Positions 9,278 to 17,780 of a stretch of 64,000 nucleotides of DNA are shown here, piece after piece. The DNA is from Opitutales bacterium. GTDB taxonomy: Bacteria > Verrucomicrobiota > Verrucomicrobiia > Opitutales > JABSRG01. Location: the NCBI GenBank assembly GCA_028280845.1, contig JANQKZ010000034.1, forward strand, positions 62,001 through 126,000. The letters are read 5' to 3'. Position 1 is the first letter of the stretch, and each line of letters begins with the position of its first letter. Both the position numbers and the translations under genes were made by a program. Below the pieces are notes generated by a model. The model was given only the letters and a program-made list of their open reading frames with translations. It ran no database searches and was not told the DNA's origin.

Positions 9278-9598
9278 CTACTCTTCGGAGCTTTCGCCCT
9301 TGAGGTGCTGAATTTCGAATTCCAGGGCGGAGACACGAGCTTGTAGCCCCTTGAGATCTTCTGCGGTGGCTACGTTCGCCTTGGTCAGCATTTGTTGAAA
9401 GAAGCCGGAGGCATCGTCCTTCGCTTTATCAAATTCCTTTTTCCCTTCGGCCATCATTTTATTGGCGTATTCGGTGGCTTCATCAGAGGTAATTTTCCCC
9501 TTTTCGACCATGTCATCGAGGGTCTTCTTGACAGCCTCAGCCGTCGTCGCGGTGGCGCCGATCCCGGCGAGAAACAGTTTTTGAAAGGTATCGATCAT
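9278..9598 (-). CDS. Phasin-like coiled-coil protein
   Basis: The 106-aa product (MIDTFQKLFLAGIGATATTAEAV...) resembles polyhydroxyalkanoate-granule-associated (phasin-type) proteins. It has a short hydrophobic N-terminal helix, a long amphipathic charged helix ('KKTLDDMVEKGKITSDEATE') and a C-terminal heptad coiled coil ('LKGLQARVSALEFEIQHLKG'). Many bacteria carry this family without known PHA synthesis, so granule binding is not established. The ATG at 9598 follows an AGGGG-type ribosome site, so the 11-residue upstream extension is probably not translated. Confidence 0.7.
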   Translation of the reverse strand: MIDTFQKLFLAGIGATATTAEAVKKTLDDMVEKGKITSDEATEYANKMMAEGKKEFDKAKDDASGFFQQMLTKANVATAEDLKGLQARVSALEFEIQHLKGESSEE

Positions 9599-9737
9599 AA
9601 CAACCCCTATGTAGGCTAGCCAGCCTGGCAAGACAATGAAATAGTCGATGGAAAAGAAGTGTCCATTTAATACCTAACGACGAAAAACAGGGGTGACCCT
9701 TGAAAAGCGCGCAAATTCGATAGGTTGTAGAATAGTT

Positions 9738-10661
9738 ATGGTCACTATTAGTTCCCCCAAAGCAGATTCCGGAGCCCTCTACATGGGATGTCCGGTTTGG
9801 GCCTGCCGGGAATGGCGCGGGAATTTTTTTCCAGAGTCGACACGGCCCTCGGAGTATTTGGAAAACTACTCGGCTATCTTTAACTCGGTGGAGGGAAATA
9901 ATGTGTTTTACGGGCTACCTCGAAAGGAGACGGTGCAGCGGTGGGCTGAGCAAAGCCGGGAGGGGTTTCAGTTTACTTTCAAATTCCCGAGGGTAATCAG
10001 CCATGAACTGGGATTAACCCGTAGTCGGGAAGAGACCACGACGTTTCTCAAGTTGATGGAGCCACTTGCCGAAGAGGATCGGCTGGGTTTACTCTTTTTA
10101 CAACTGCCGCCCCTGTTCAGTCCTGAGCGTATCGATGAATTGGAGACCTTCTTTGACCAGTTACCGAAGGACTTTGATTACGGATTAGAGGTGCGGCACT
10201 GGGGATGGTATGATGGAGTTGGTAAGCCTGGATCGGCTGAGTGGTGTTTGAATGCGATGTTGGTGGAGCGGGGGATAAACCGGGTTCATTTCGACAGTCG
10301 AGCCCTGTTTTCGCGGGCAGCCGATGATGCCGCAGAGTCGACGTCTCAGAAGCGCAAACCCCAACTTCCTTACCGCAAGAATGTGACGGGCCGGCATCCT
10401 GTAGTCCGCTTTGTCGGTCGTAACTCTATCGAACAGACCCGGCCCTGGATTGAGGAATGGGCTCGCACGATCAGTGAATGGGTCATTGATGGCCTGGAGC
10501 CCTTTATCTTTTTCCACGCCCCGAGTGACCGCTATGCTCCAGATCTCGTCCGCCTCTTCCGGGAGGTGCTTCACAGCTATTTGCCGGGTATCGAACCGCT
10601 TGATCTCTGGCCTGGTGAACGGGAACGAATGGAGCGGCCCGAACAGCTATCCCTGATGTAG
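9738..10661 (+). CDS. DUF72 (YecE-like) TIM-barrel protein
   Basis: The ~307-aa product carries the DUF72 signature: 'MGCPVWACREWRGNFFP' at the N-terminus, 'YSAIFNSVEGNNVFYGLP', 'FKFPRVISHEL', 'LLFLQLPPLFSP', 'GLEVRHWGWY' and a terminal 'FIFFHAPSDRYAPDLVRLF'. The family has a TIM-barrel fold and no firmly established biochemical role. The ATG at 9738 is my choice; an ATG at 9783 would also keep the domain intact. Confidence 0.85.
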   Translation: MVTISSPKADSGALYMGCPVWACREWRGNFFPESTRPSEYLENYSAIFNSVEGNNVFYGLPRKETVQRWAEQSREGFQFTFKFPRVISHELGLTRSREETTTFLKLMEPLAEEDRLGLLFLQLPPLFSPERIDELETFFDQLPKDFDYGLEVRHWGWYDGVGKPGSAEWCLNAMLVERGINRVHFDSRALFSRAADDAAESTSQKRKPQLPYRKNVTGRHPVVRFVGRNSIEQTRPWIEEWARTISEWVIDGLEPFIFFHAPSDRYAPDLVRLFREVLHSYLPGIEPLDLWPGERERMERPEQLSLM

Positions 10662-10697
10662 AGCATGCCGTGCAGAATACTCCAGAGAGCGGATTGG

Positions 10698-11765
10698 TTA
10701 CTTGGAGATGGCACGGACCGTGACGGGGTCACCAATACTAAGGTCGGCTACCCGGGCTGCGCTACCCCGGTTAATCGCGACTTGTAGACGTTTGAATTCA
10801 TTGATGAAGGCAACCCACTCCCCCCGGGCCACCTCGCTGTATGACGTAGCCCACTTCACCTTATAGGTTTGGTCCCTGGTCGTGAACTCGAAGATATCTC
10901 CCTGAGCGATTCCCATAGCTTTGAGATCTCCCGGGGTGATGAAGACATCCAAATTCCCATAGGTGGGTGAAATGTCGATCACCTCTGAACGGGCGGATCG
11001 CCCATTTTTATTCAATTGAGCAATGCTAGTTGGTTCGAGAGCTGGGATGGAAAATTTACGGAACGGTTCGACCGGTTTGCCGGCGACCATCTCTAGCAAG
11101 GCCTGGGTAGCGGCAAGGATCTCTTCGGATGTGAAGAGGATATGTCCCGGTGTCTCGACAATCCAGAGTGCAATCGGAGCGTCAGGTTGCTCTTTCAAGA
11201 CCTGCTTTTTATAGGCTGCGGGCGCTTGGGTTTCGTCAGAATTGGTGAGCAGGAGAATGGGTGTTTCCGGGCGGAAGGTGAGGGGAGCACTCGAGGCGTC
11301 CGGTTCTATCAGGTCGAGACCGCGACCGAGAATAAGCGCACCGGCAAAACGACCGGGGGCGGCCTCAACCATACGAAGGGTCACCGCCCCGCCCATGGAA
11401 GATCCGATGAGGAGGAGGGAGTCGGGGGCTTTAAATGTATTGCTGAAGTGACGGATAAGTTGAATAACGTCCTCGGTAGCATCTTTCACGATGATCCCGT
11501 TTCGACGATAACTGGAGGCGGCCAGGGCCCATCCGGACTCAAGCAGAGTCTTATACGGTTCCCGGCGGACAGGAAGGTAGGCCTGGATGGAGTTCTCCTC
11601 GGGGATGTAGCCGTGGTTGTAGACGGCGAGCTTCCCGTTCCACGAGTCAGGGATGACGATGGTATATTTGGACTGGCCGAGTTCACCTTCAAACTGCTCC
11701 CAGGCCGAGAGACCTGGTATAGCCAGAAAGCTGGCGAGGAGGACTCGGAACATGTGAGTGACCAT
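10698..11765 (-). CDS. Exported alpha/beta hydrolase fused to a SAM_HAT-C-like domain
   Basis: The 355-aa product has a signal peptide (MFRVLLASFLAIPGLSAW). Next is an alpha/beta-hydrolase domain with nucleophile elbow GSSMGG (S123) and a likely catalytic His in 'TPGHILF'. Residues ~262-352 match the C-terminal domain of SAM hydroxide adenosyltransferases (DUF62): 'YGNLDVFITPGDL...GIAQGD' and 'LQVAINRGSAARVADLSIGDPVTV'. In DUF62 enzymes this domain helps bind the nucleoside. Its presence behind a hydrolase with no DUF62 N-terminal domain is unusual. The substrate is unknown; the signal peptide indicates a location outside the cytoplasm. Confidence 0.75.
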   Translation of the reverse strand: MVTHMFRVLLASFLAIPGLSAWEQFEGELGQSKYTIVIPDSWNGKLAVYNHGYIPEENSIQAYLPVRREPYKTLLESGWALAASSYRRNGIIVKDATEDVIQLIRHFSNTFKAPDSLLLIGSSMGGAVTLRMVEAAPGRFAGALILGRGLDLIEPDASSAPLTFRPETPILLLTNSDETQAPAAYKKQVLKEQPDAPIALWIVETPGHILFTSEEILAATQALLEMVAGKPVEPFRKFSIPALEPTSIAQLNKNGRSARSEVIDISPTYGNLDVFITPGDLKAMGIAQGDIFEFTTRDQTYKVKWATSYSEVARGEWVAFINEFKRLQVAINRGSAARVADLSIGDPVTVRAISK

Positions 11766-11790
11766 CGTGATGGGTGGATATCCGACGGGA

Positions 11791-13587
11791 TTAATAGACG
11801 TCCCGCTGATAGCGTTTTTCCTTTTGCAGATTCTTCACGTAGGCTTCGGCCGACTCCCGATTCTGGTCACCGTGAGTTTCGATGATTTGGATGAGGGCCT
11901 CGTGAACGTCCTTGGCCATGCGCGAGGCATCACCGCAGACGTAGAAGTGTGCCCCGGACTCCAGCCAGTCATACAGGGCCGCGCCCTCCTCGATCATACG
12001 ATGTTGGACGTAGATTTTGTATTCCTGGTCACGTGAAAAGGCCGTGTTGAGACGAGTCAGCAAGCCGTCTTTCAGATATTCCTGCCACTCCAACTGGTAA
12101 AGGAAGTCGGTCTGGAAGTGTTGATCACCGAAAAATAACCAGCTGTTTCCGCTGGCTCCGTGTTGTGCCCGCTCTTCGACAAAGGCTCGGAAGGGCGCGA
12201 TTCCGGTGCCGGGGCCGACCATGATGATGGGCGTGTCGTCGCTGTCTGGCAGGTTGAAACTCTTATTGGGCTGGGTGTAGACGGGTATGGTGTCTCCGGG
12301 GCTTATGCGGTCAGCAAGGTAGCTGGAGCAGACTCCGTGCATGGGCACGCCGTACCGCTCATAGCGGACCGCGCCGACGGTCAGGTGGACCTCACCCGGA
12401 TGGGCGGACAAGCTGGATGCAATGGAATAAAGGCGACCCGGCAACTTGCGGAGAAGTCCGGTGAGCAACTCGGGAGTATACTCATTTGCGGGATACTCAA
12501 AAACGAGATCCGCAATTCCCCTTCCATAGAGCCACTTCACCAATGCGTCCTTATTGGAGGGTTCCAGCTGTTCGAGGAGGGTTTCCTGTCGGGTCGCTTT
12601 GGCGTAGGCTTCAAAGAGGTTAGACGAAAGCGAGGTCAGCTCAAAGTCATCAATGAGTGCCTGGCGAAGCGGCTTGGAACCTTCTGCGGGACTCTCGACG
12701 GCTGCCTCTGGATCCAGGCCGGTTTTCTCCAGGATCGCATCGACGAGAACCGGGTCATTCGAGGGAACTACACCGAGGGAGTCCCCCACTTCATAGCTCA
12801 GTCCCGACCCTTCGAGAGAGAATTCTAAATGGTAGATTTCTTTTTGAGCGCCGGTCCCATTCAGGAGGATTCGCTCGGTGAGTTCGGCAGGAAAGGGATT
12901 CTTTTTTGAGTATTCCGCGGGAGAGGCCGAGGGAAGGGGGGCTGTAGTGATGCTGGCCGGGCCGCTCGCCTGGCCAGCAGGTTTGAAGGCTTCCAGGACC
13001 GCGGTTGCCCACGCTTCGTAGGCTTCATCGAAATCGACATCGCAGTCCTGGCGGGGATGAATACGGGAAGCGCCCAGTTCTTCCAGGCGTAGATCAAAAT
13101 CCTTTCCGGTTTTGCAAAATTGCTCATAGCTGGTGTCGCCCAAGGCAAGGACGGAGAAACGGGTGTTTTCAAGCTTGGGAGCGGCATCACTATGGACGAA
13201 CTCATAGAAATCGACGGCTGAGTCAGGCGGATCTCCATCTCCCCAAGTGGATACCAGGACGAGGAGGTTTTCAGCCGTGGCCAACTGATCTTCAGAATAA
13301 TCCGCCATGTTGTAGACCTTGGCCGGGAAGCCCTGAGCTTTGGCCTTTTTCAAGGTGGCATCAGCTAATTCCTCGGAATTCCCGGATTCCGTTCCGTATA
13401 AAATGGTGAGCTCGGGCATGGTTGCGGAAACGAAGACTGCTTCCGACGCTGTAGAACCGGCAGCCAGCCGGCCGGCCAGGTATCCGCTCATCCAGGTGGT
13501 CTGCTCAGGGGTCATCGAGGACAGCAAGGCATCCCAAGCCTGGCGTTGCTCTGGTAAAAAAGGTGCGTGATCGGGCAAGTGTGACAT
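11791..13587 (-). CDS. cysJ: Sulfite-reductase-type NADPH flavoprotein (CysJ-like diflavin reductase)
   Basis: The 598-aa product contains a flavodoxin domain (~70-215: 'ILYGTESGNSEELA', 'VSTWGDGDPPDS', 'LALGDTSYEQFC'), a CysJ-type FAD/connecting domain ('RLYSIASSL', 'GVCSSYLAD') and a C-terminal NADPH domain ('MVGPGTGIAPFRAFVEER', 'YVCGDASRMAKDVHEAL', terminal 'RYQRDVY'). It should pass electrons from NADPH through FAD and FMN to a partner such as the CysI hemoprotein. No cysI is visible nearby. The ATG at 13587 (MSHLPDHAPF) is preferred because the upstream 35 residues are not family-like. Confidence 0.88.
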   Translation of the reverse strand: MSHLPDHAPFLPEQRQAWDALLSSMTPEQTTWMSGYLAGRLAAGSTASEAVFVSATMPELTILYGTESGNSEELADATLKKAKAQGFPAKVYNMADYSEDQLATAENLLVLVSTWGDGDPPDSAVDFYEFVHSDAAPKLENTRFSVLALGDTSYEQFCKTGKDFDLRLEELGASRIHPRQDCDVDFDEAYEAWATAVLEAFKPAGQASGPASITTAPLPSASPAEYSKKNPFPAELTERILLNGTGAQKEIYHLEFSLEGSGLSYEVGDSLGVVPSNDPVLVDAILEKTGLDPEAAVESPAEGSKPLRQALIDDFELTSLSSNLFEAYAKATRQETLLEQLEPSNKDALVKWLYGRGIADLVFEYPANEYTPELLTGLLRKLPGRLYSIASSLSAHPGEVHLTVGAVRYERYGVPMHGVCSSYLADRISPGDTIPVYTQPNKSFNLPDSDDTPIIMVGPGTGIAPFRAFVEERAQHGASGNSWLFFGDQHFQTDFLYQLEWQEYLKDGLLTRLNTAFSRDQEYKIYVQHRMIEEGAALYDWLESGAHFYVCGDASRMAKDVHEALIQIIETHGDQNRESAEAYVKNLQKEKRYQRDVY

Positions 13588-13688
13588 CCGTCTTAGGGGC
13601 TTCCGTGAGTGGGAGAATGGAGAACTATAGAGTGGAATTCCGACAGCGCAAGGCCATTGGTGGAGACAGGGAATGCAGGTCAGGCGGC

Positions 13689-16682
13689 TCAATTCCCGGC
13701 TTCGCGGTCGATTTCCAGACCAGCCCGGATACCACCGTGGCGGAGGATCTCGATAATCCGGTTTTTATCGGCCAACCTGGACTTTTCGACGGCTGCAATA
13801 ATCCGTTTGGTTTCCTGGGCCTGCTGCAGATAATTCAAGGCCAAAGCCCCGAGGTCTTTGGCGGGGACCTCCTCGAGGAAGGCTATCCCCTCGCGATAAT
13901 TGATTCGGGCGGACAGGGTTTTAGCGATAATACGATTGAGGTAACTGGGTGGAAGCGCATGGATGCGGTCCTCCCCGGATGTTTTGATCAAGCTGTCGGG
14001 CAGGTGCTCTCTGACGGCCAGTTGAACCAGGGAAAGATCTTCTTTGGAAAATGAATCCAGTTGGTGGAGGATGATCTCAGAAGTTCGGTTGATCGCACGG
14101 CTGACCCGAATACTGGTTTCCGGGAGGATCTCTCCGGGGTGCGATTGATTTTCGCGCAGGAGGAGCAGGGCTTCCCGTTTTGCAAGGCTTCTCAGTTTGA
14201 CCAACACTTCCTCGACGAATTCGTTTTTGATTTGGAGGAATTCGACTTCATCCAGGAGCATCGCTGCAGCGATTTCGAAACTACTGCAAATGACCCCGGC
14301 TTTATTGGCTGAGCTATCCTTAATGATTTGCACTCCGGCTTCTTTGGACAACAGGCTGCGGGCTTCTTCCGTAATGAACAGGTTGGCCCCCTCCACAATC
14401 ATGGGACAGGACGGAGTGCCGTCGGCCTGGAGGAAGTCACGCCAGTTGACTGCGTTTATGGTGGCGGGCCGCCCGCCGCAGGGAAGGAAGGCATCGGTGA
14501 CCAGGCGGTTGTGCAGTGAGCCGCGGAGTTTCAACCCCTCAGGGGTGTCTGCGGAGACGACCTGTCCCTCCTCGCTGAGCTGGTTTTTATTGAAATGAGA
14601 AATGGGCAGGCCGGTTTCCACCAGGCGAAGCAGCTCCTGCCGGGATAATCCGCTGGGGTCCTCAGCCACACCGGTTCCATCGGCGATCCCAAGGATTTTT
14701 ACGTTATCTCCAAACTCCCGAAAGAGAATGCGGATGGCGTTGCCGCCGACGTCCCCGTCGGGGCCACCGGTCATCTTCAGGGTGAATGGGGTCTCCCGGG
14801 GGTTTAACCCGTTATGTTGCAGTAGGGTTTCGAGAAAGACGATGACCCCTTCGCTGGTGACCCCATATTCCTTGTGGTTGATGCCTGCCCCCGGCTTGGA
14901 GCTCATGAAGGCGTTGGCCACCGGATAGCCCCGTTTGATTGCCCGATTCACCAGCCATTCGATAAGGAAATTATTCATGTTCTCATCCGGACCCAGATAA
15001 ATGAGCTCTGGTTGCCCGTAGTAATCGACGAGATGGGGCTCCTCTTCGGGAACTGGCGCAATGAGATCGAGGAGCGCGTCGCCAAAGGCCATGACGGCCG
15101 GGACATGGTTGATCTTAGGCTCGACGACGATCACCCCCTTGGAACCACCCTCGGGGATATCTTTGTTTTTCAGGTGCTGGGCTGCGGCCAGACCATAGGC
15201 TTCATCAAAGTGCCGTTCGGACTCGATGGCGTGTTGATCTGGCCCTCGTGGAAGGACGACGCGCAGACCGCCGCGAGCAATATCGGAAAACCGGACATGG
15301 AATCCATTAAAGTGCTTTCCATGAATAAAGAAGAGGCCGAAGGCTCGATCTGCCTGGGGGTTAGTGGGCTCCCGCTCTAGATAATCGGGCTCCATGCGCA
15401 GGGCGAGCGCCTGCCGCTTGGAAAAGAAGAAATTGGTCCTCAAGGTAGAGGCGATCGCCCCCAGCATATTGCGCAGGATGAGTTTCTCGTCTTCCGTTTC
15501 CACGGACTGGTTGACGGCGAGCTGGATTTTTTCAAGCTGGCTGAGGAAGTGCTCCGTGTCGGACAGGGGTGATTCCGGGTGGAAGCGGACCGTAAACATA
15601 TTGAGGACCGCGCGGGTGAGGTCACCATTCTTCCTCGCGAGGCGAAGGATGCGTCCGCGCGTGAAGGCATACTCGTTGATCCTCGCCAGCTTCTGGTGAA
15701 CCAGGTCCACCAGGCAGACGAGGAGCTCGGCGCGGCTGAGTGGCCAGGAGGGGTCCTCGGATACGATTTGCACGACCCGGCGGTCTACCTGGGTGAGGCG
15801 ATACAAATCCTGAATCAGCGAATGATAGCGGGCGGTCCAAAGACCGAGAGCTTCCCCCGACTGTCCACGCACGATAAAGCTGAGAATCGAGATGGGGGAT
15901 AGGGTCTCGTTGGGGGAGGGGAACACATTGGTATAGGCCTGCAGGATATCGAACCCTCCGGTCGAGAGGCGGTAGGCCAACTGTTCGAACAAGAGGCGCT
16001 TGTCGGATACGCGGACGGCGATAGAAATGCGATCGATGGCCTCACCTGATTTGGCTCCGGAAAAATCTTCCTCCGCTTCGAGAAAGACCTGAGTGTTGTC
16101 GGTGGTGCGCACTTTCCGCACGAGGTTCCAATGCTGGAGGAAACGGCGACAACTTACGGTAAGGACATAATGGGGTGAGCATCTCTGTATGTGGTTTCGA
16201 ATGGAGTGCGCCGCATCGGCCAGACCCTCATTTTCAGCAAATTGAAGGATTTCATCGACTTTGTTTTGCAGGGATTCAGGGGAGCGAGGCCCGGATTCGT
16301 TTTCTTCGAATCGGAAGGTATCGATGACTAAGGAGCCATCCAGCGCGGTATGAATCTTGGCGGATTGCAGGACTTTGTCCTTGGGGAGCTGGCGAACGAG
16401 CTCAGCCAGGAGCCCTGTCCGGTTGGTTGCGTGGATAAACGTCCACACATTATCATTCTCACTTCTTAAGGTAACAGCCAGAGGGGAGTGAGAGGTGGTC
16501 GCCGAAATAATGGCGTTGATGTGACTCAGGCGCGTGGCGTGGTCGGTATCCTTAAAATAGCCATGTGGCATATTCTTAAGGAACTTCGGGATAACTTCTC
16601 GGGCTGCCTTGGAAAGGCTGTCAAGGACAGCGTTTTCCAGTTGCGACACCTCCTTGGAAATAGAATCGTCTGAAATGTGCAC
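13689..16682 (-). CDS. gdh: Large NAD-specific glutamate dehydrogenase
   Basis: The 997-aa product (about 110 kDa) belongs to the large, allosteric NAD-GDH group. An N-terminal regulatory region with ACT-like segments ('VTLRSENDNVWTFIHATNRTGLLAELV') precedes the catalytic core. In the core are 'GFHVRFSDIARGGLRVV', 'KDIPEGGSKGVIVV', 'NNFLIEWLVNRA', 'SSKPGAGINHKEYGVTSEGV' and 'TGGPDGDVGGNAIRI'. It interconverts glutamate with 2-oxoglutarate and ammonia and usually serves catabolism. The gene ends about 100 bp upstream of the cysJ-like start on the same strand. Confidence 0.92.
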   Translation of the reverse strand: MHISDDSISKEVSQLENAVLDSLSKAAREVIPKFLKNMPHGYFKDTDHATRLSHINAIISATTSHSPLAVTLRSENDNVWTFIHATNRTGLLAELVRQLPKDKVLQSAKIHTALDGSLVIDTFRFEENESGPRSPESLQNKVDEILQFAENEGLADAAHSIRNHIQRCSPHYVLTVSCRRFLQHWNLVRKVRTTDNTQVFLEAEEDFSGAKSGEAIDRISIAVRVSDKRLLFEQLAYRLSTGGFDILQAYTNVFPSPNETLSPISILSFIVRGQSGEALGLWTARYHSLIQDLYRLTQVDRRVVQIVSEDPSWPLSRAELLVCLVDLVHQKLARINEYAFTRGRILRLARKNGDLTRAVLNMFTVRFHPESPLSDTEHFLSQLEKIQLAVNQSVETEDEKLILRNMLGAIASTLRTNFFFSKRQALALRMEPDYLEREPTNPQADRAFGLFFIHGKHFNGFHVRFSDIARGGLRVVLPRGPDQHAIESERHFDEAYGLAAAQHLKNKDIPEGGSKGVIVVEPKINHVPAVMAFGDALLDLIAPVPEEEPHLVDYYGQPELIYLGPDENMNNFLIEWLVNRAIKRGYPVANAFMSSKPGAGINHKEYGVTSEGVIVFLETLLQHNGLNPRETPFTLKMTGGPDGDVGGNAIRILFREFGDNVKILGIADGTGVAEDPSGLSRQELLRLVETGLPISHFNKNQLSEEGQVVSADTPEGLKLRGSLHNRLVTDAFLPCGGRPATINAVNWRDFLQADGTPSCPMIVEGANLFITEEARSLLSKEAGVQIIKDSSANKAGVICSSFEIAAAMLLDEVEFLQIKNEFVEEVLVKLRSLAKREALLLLRENQSHPGEILPETSIRVSRAINRTSEIILHQLDSFSKEDLSLVQLAVREHLPDSLIKTSGEDRIHALPPSYLNRIIAKTLSARINYREGIAFLEEVPAKDLGALALNYLQQAQETKRIIAAVEKSRLADKNRIIEILRHGGIRAGLEIDREAGN

Positions 16683-16755
16683 GCGGGGTTTTTGGAAAAA
16701 GACAGCTAACTAGCAAAGCGAAATCAGGTCAAGCGAAGCGACGAAAGGTGCAGGA

Positions 16756-16947
16756 TTATTCGTTGGAGGTGGTCTGATTACGTGTCAATACCTTGTCCAT
16801 CAGGACATACCCGGCGGTCATACTGAGCAGGAGCAATCCTCCCTCCAAAGCAGTAGGTGCGGGAACGGGAATGGTGACCCAGTGGCAGGCGGCCCCAATC
16901 GTAAAAGCCAGGATCAATGCGATTGCTAATTTGATAGACTGGTTCAT
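16756..16947 (-). CDS. XapX-domain (DUF1427) small membrane protein
   Basis: A 63-aa protein with two hydrophobic helices around the XapX core 'AFTIGAACHWVTIPVPAPTALEGGLLLL'-type segment (P-P rich turn 'IPVPAPTALEGG'). XapX proteins are tiny predicted membrane proteins of unknown role. Its ATG overlaps the stop codon of a second XapX gene immediately upstream (ATGA), so the two are translationally coupled. Confidence 0.8.
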   Translation of the reverse strand: MNQSIKLAIALILAFTIGAACHWVTIPVPAPTALEGGLLLLSMTAGYVLMDKVLTRNQTTSNE

Positions 16948-17102
16948 GCTTGGAACAGAGTCTCCATCAGAAAGTATCCAAAGGTTATGGCAAAGACAAT
17001 GAAAGCGCCTTCGAGCTTTGGCGGGCAAGGGGCCGGCAACTTGAAATACCGACAGGCCGCACCGATGGCGAATCCAAGAAAGAGACCAAGAACAATCTTC
17101 AT
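16944..17102 (-). CDS. Second XapX-domain micro-protein
   Basis: A 52-aa gene found by reading the minus strand. It begins MKIVLGLFLGFAIGAACRYF and continues KLPAPCPPKLEGAFIVFAIT before a C-terminal FGYFLMETLFQA. The pattern IGAAC-x4-5-P-APxPPxLEG is the same as in its downstream neighbour, so the pair is an ancient tandem duplication of DUF1427. The two genes overlap by 4 bp. Function is unknown. Two hydrophobic helices predict an inner-membrane hairpin, and the pair may hetero-oligomerise (inference). Confidence 0.75.
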   Translation of the reverse strand: MKIVLGLFLGFAIGAACRYFKLPAPCPPKLEGAFIVFAITFGYFLMETLFQA

Positions 17103-17238
17103 AAGAGGTAGGCTCAAGCCATTTGAGATGCCTTGAGGATGAAGGCTTACCTTGTGGGGGCAATAGGAAATGGCTGGAGAGCGGAAGTCGGAAATCGGAT
17201 CACACTGCTCCGATATCTGATTTCCGGCTTCTGGCGTT

Positions 17239-17649
17239 TTAGTTCTGGAATCCGGGGATATGCTGGAGGAGACGATGTTCGAGCTCTTTCATGGAAACGG
17301 GCTTGACGAGGTAGTCAGCCGCCCCGTTATCCAAGCAACGCTGGATATCGGCTCGCTGGGACTTGGCGGACATGATAACGACGGGGATTTTTTGTAAATC
17401 AACTTCCGCCTTTAGCTCGGAAAGGGCGTCCATGCCGCTCTTTCCGGGCATCATTTGGTCCAACATGATGAGATCGGGCTGGATTTCCCGAGCCTTTTTC
17501 AGGATTTCCAAGCTATCTTCGAGGGAGATTACTGAGATTCCACTCTTCCCCAGGCTGATAGAAACCAGCTTACGCGTGACATAATCGTCATCGACCATCA
17601 ACACCACAGGGTCGCACGGCCTTACGGGAATTTGGGAGATTTCGGTCAT
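17239..17649 (-). CDS. Single-domain CheY-like response regulator
   Basis: The 136-aa product is a receiver domain only: acidic triad D20-D21-D22, phosphoacceptor D64 in 'DLIMLDQMMPG', S94 and K116 ('VKPVS'). No output domain follows, so signalling must go through protein contact. It is divergent from the hybrid-free sensor kinase at 17781 and is the obvious partner (inference). Confidence 0.92.
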   Translation of the reverse strand: MTEISQIPVRPCDPVVLMVDDDYVTRKLVSISLGKSGISVISLEDSLEILKKAREIQPDLIMLDQMMPGKSGMDALSELKAEVDLQKIPVVIMSAKSQRADIQRCLDNGAADYLVKPVSMKELEHRLLQHIPGFQN

Positions 17650-17780
17650 TTGTGTAGAGGTAGGTGCATAAATAACGGCACAAATGATTATTGCTTAAGG
17701 CCTTATTTGTAGCTGATATAGCATTTTTAATTAACGATCCTCGTTTCACGACCAGCAGGAGTTCCCAGCTCCATTGCTTC

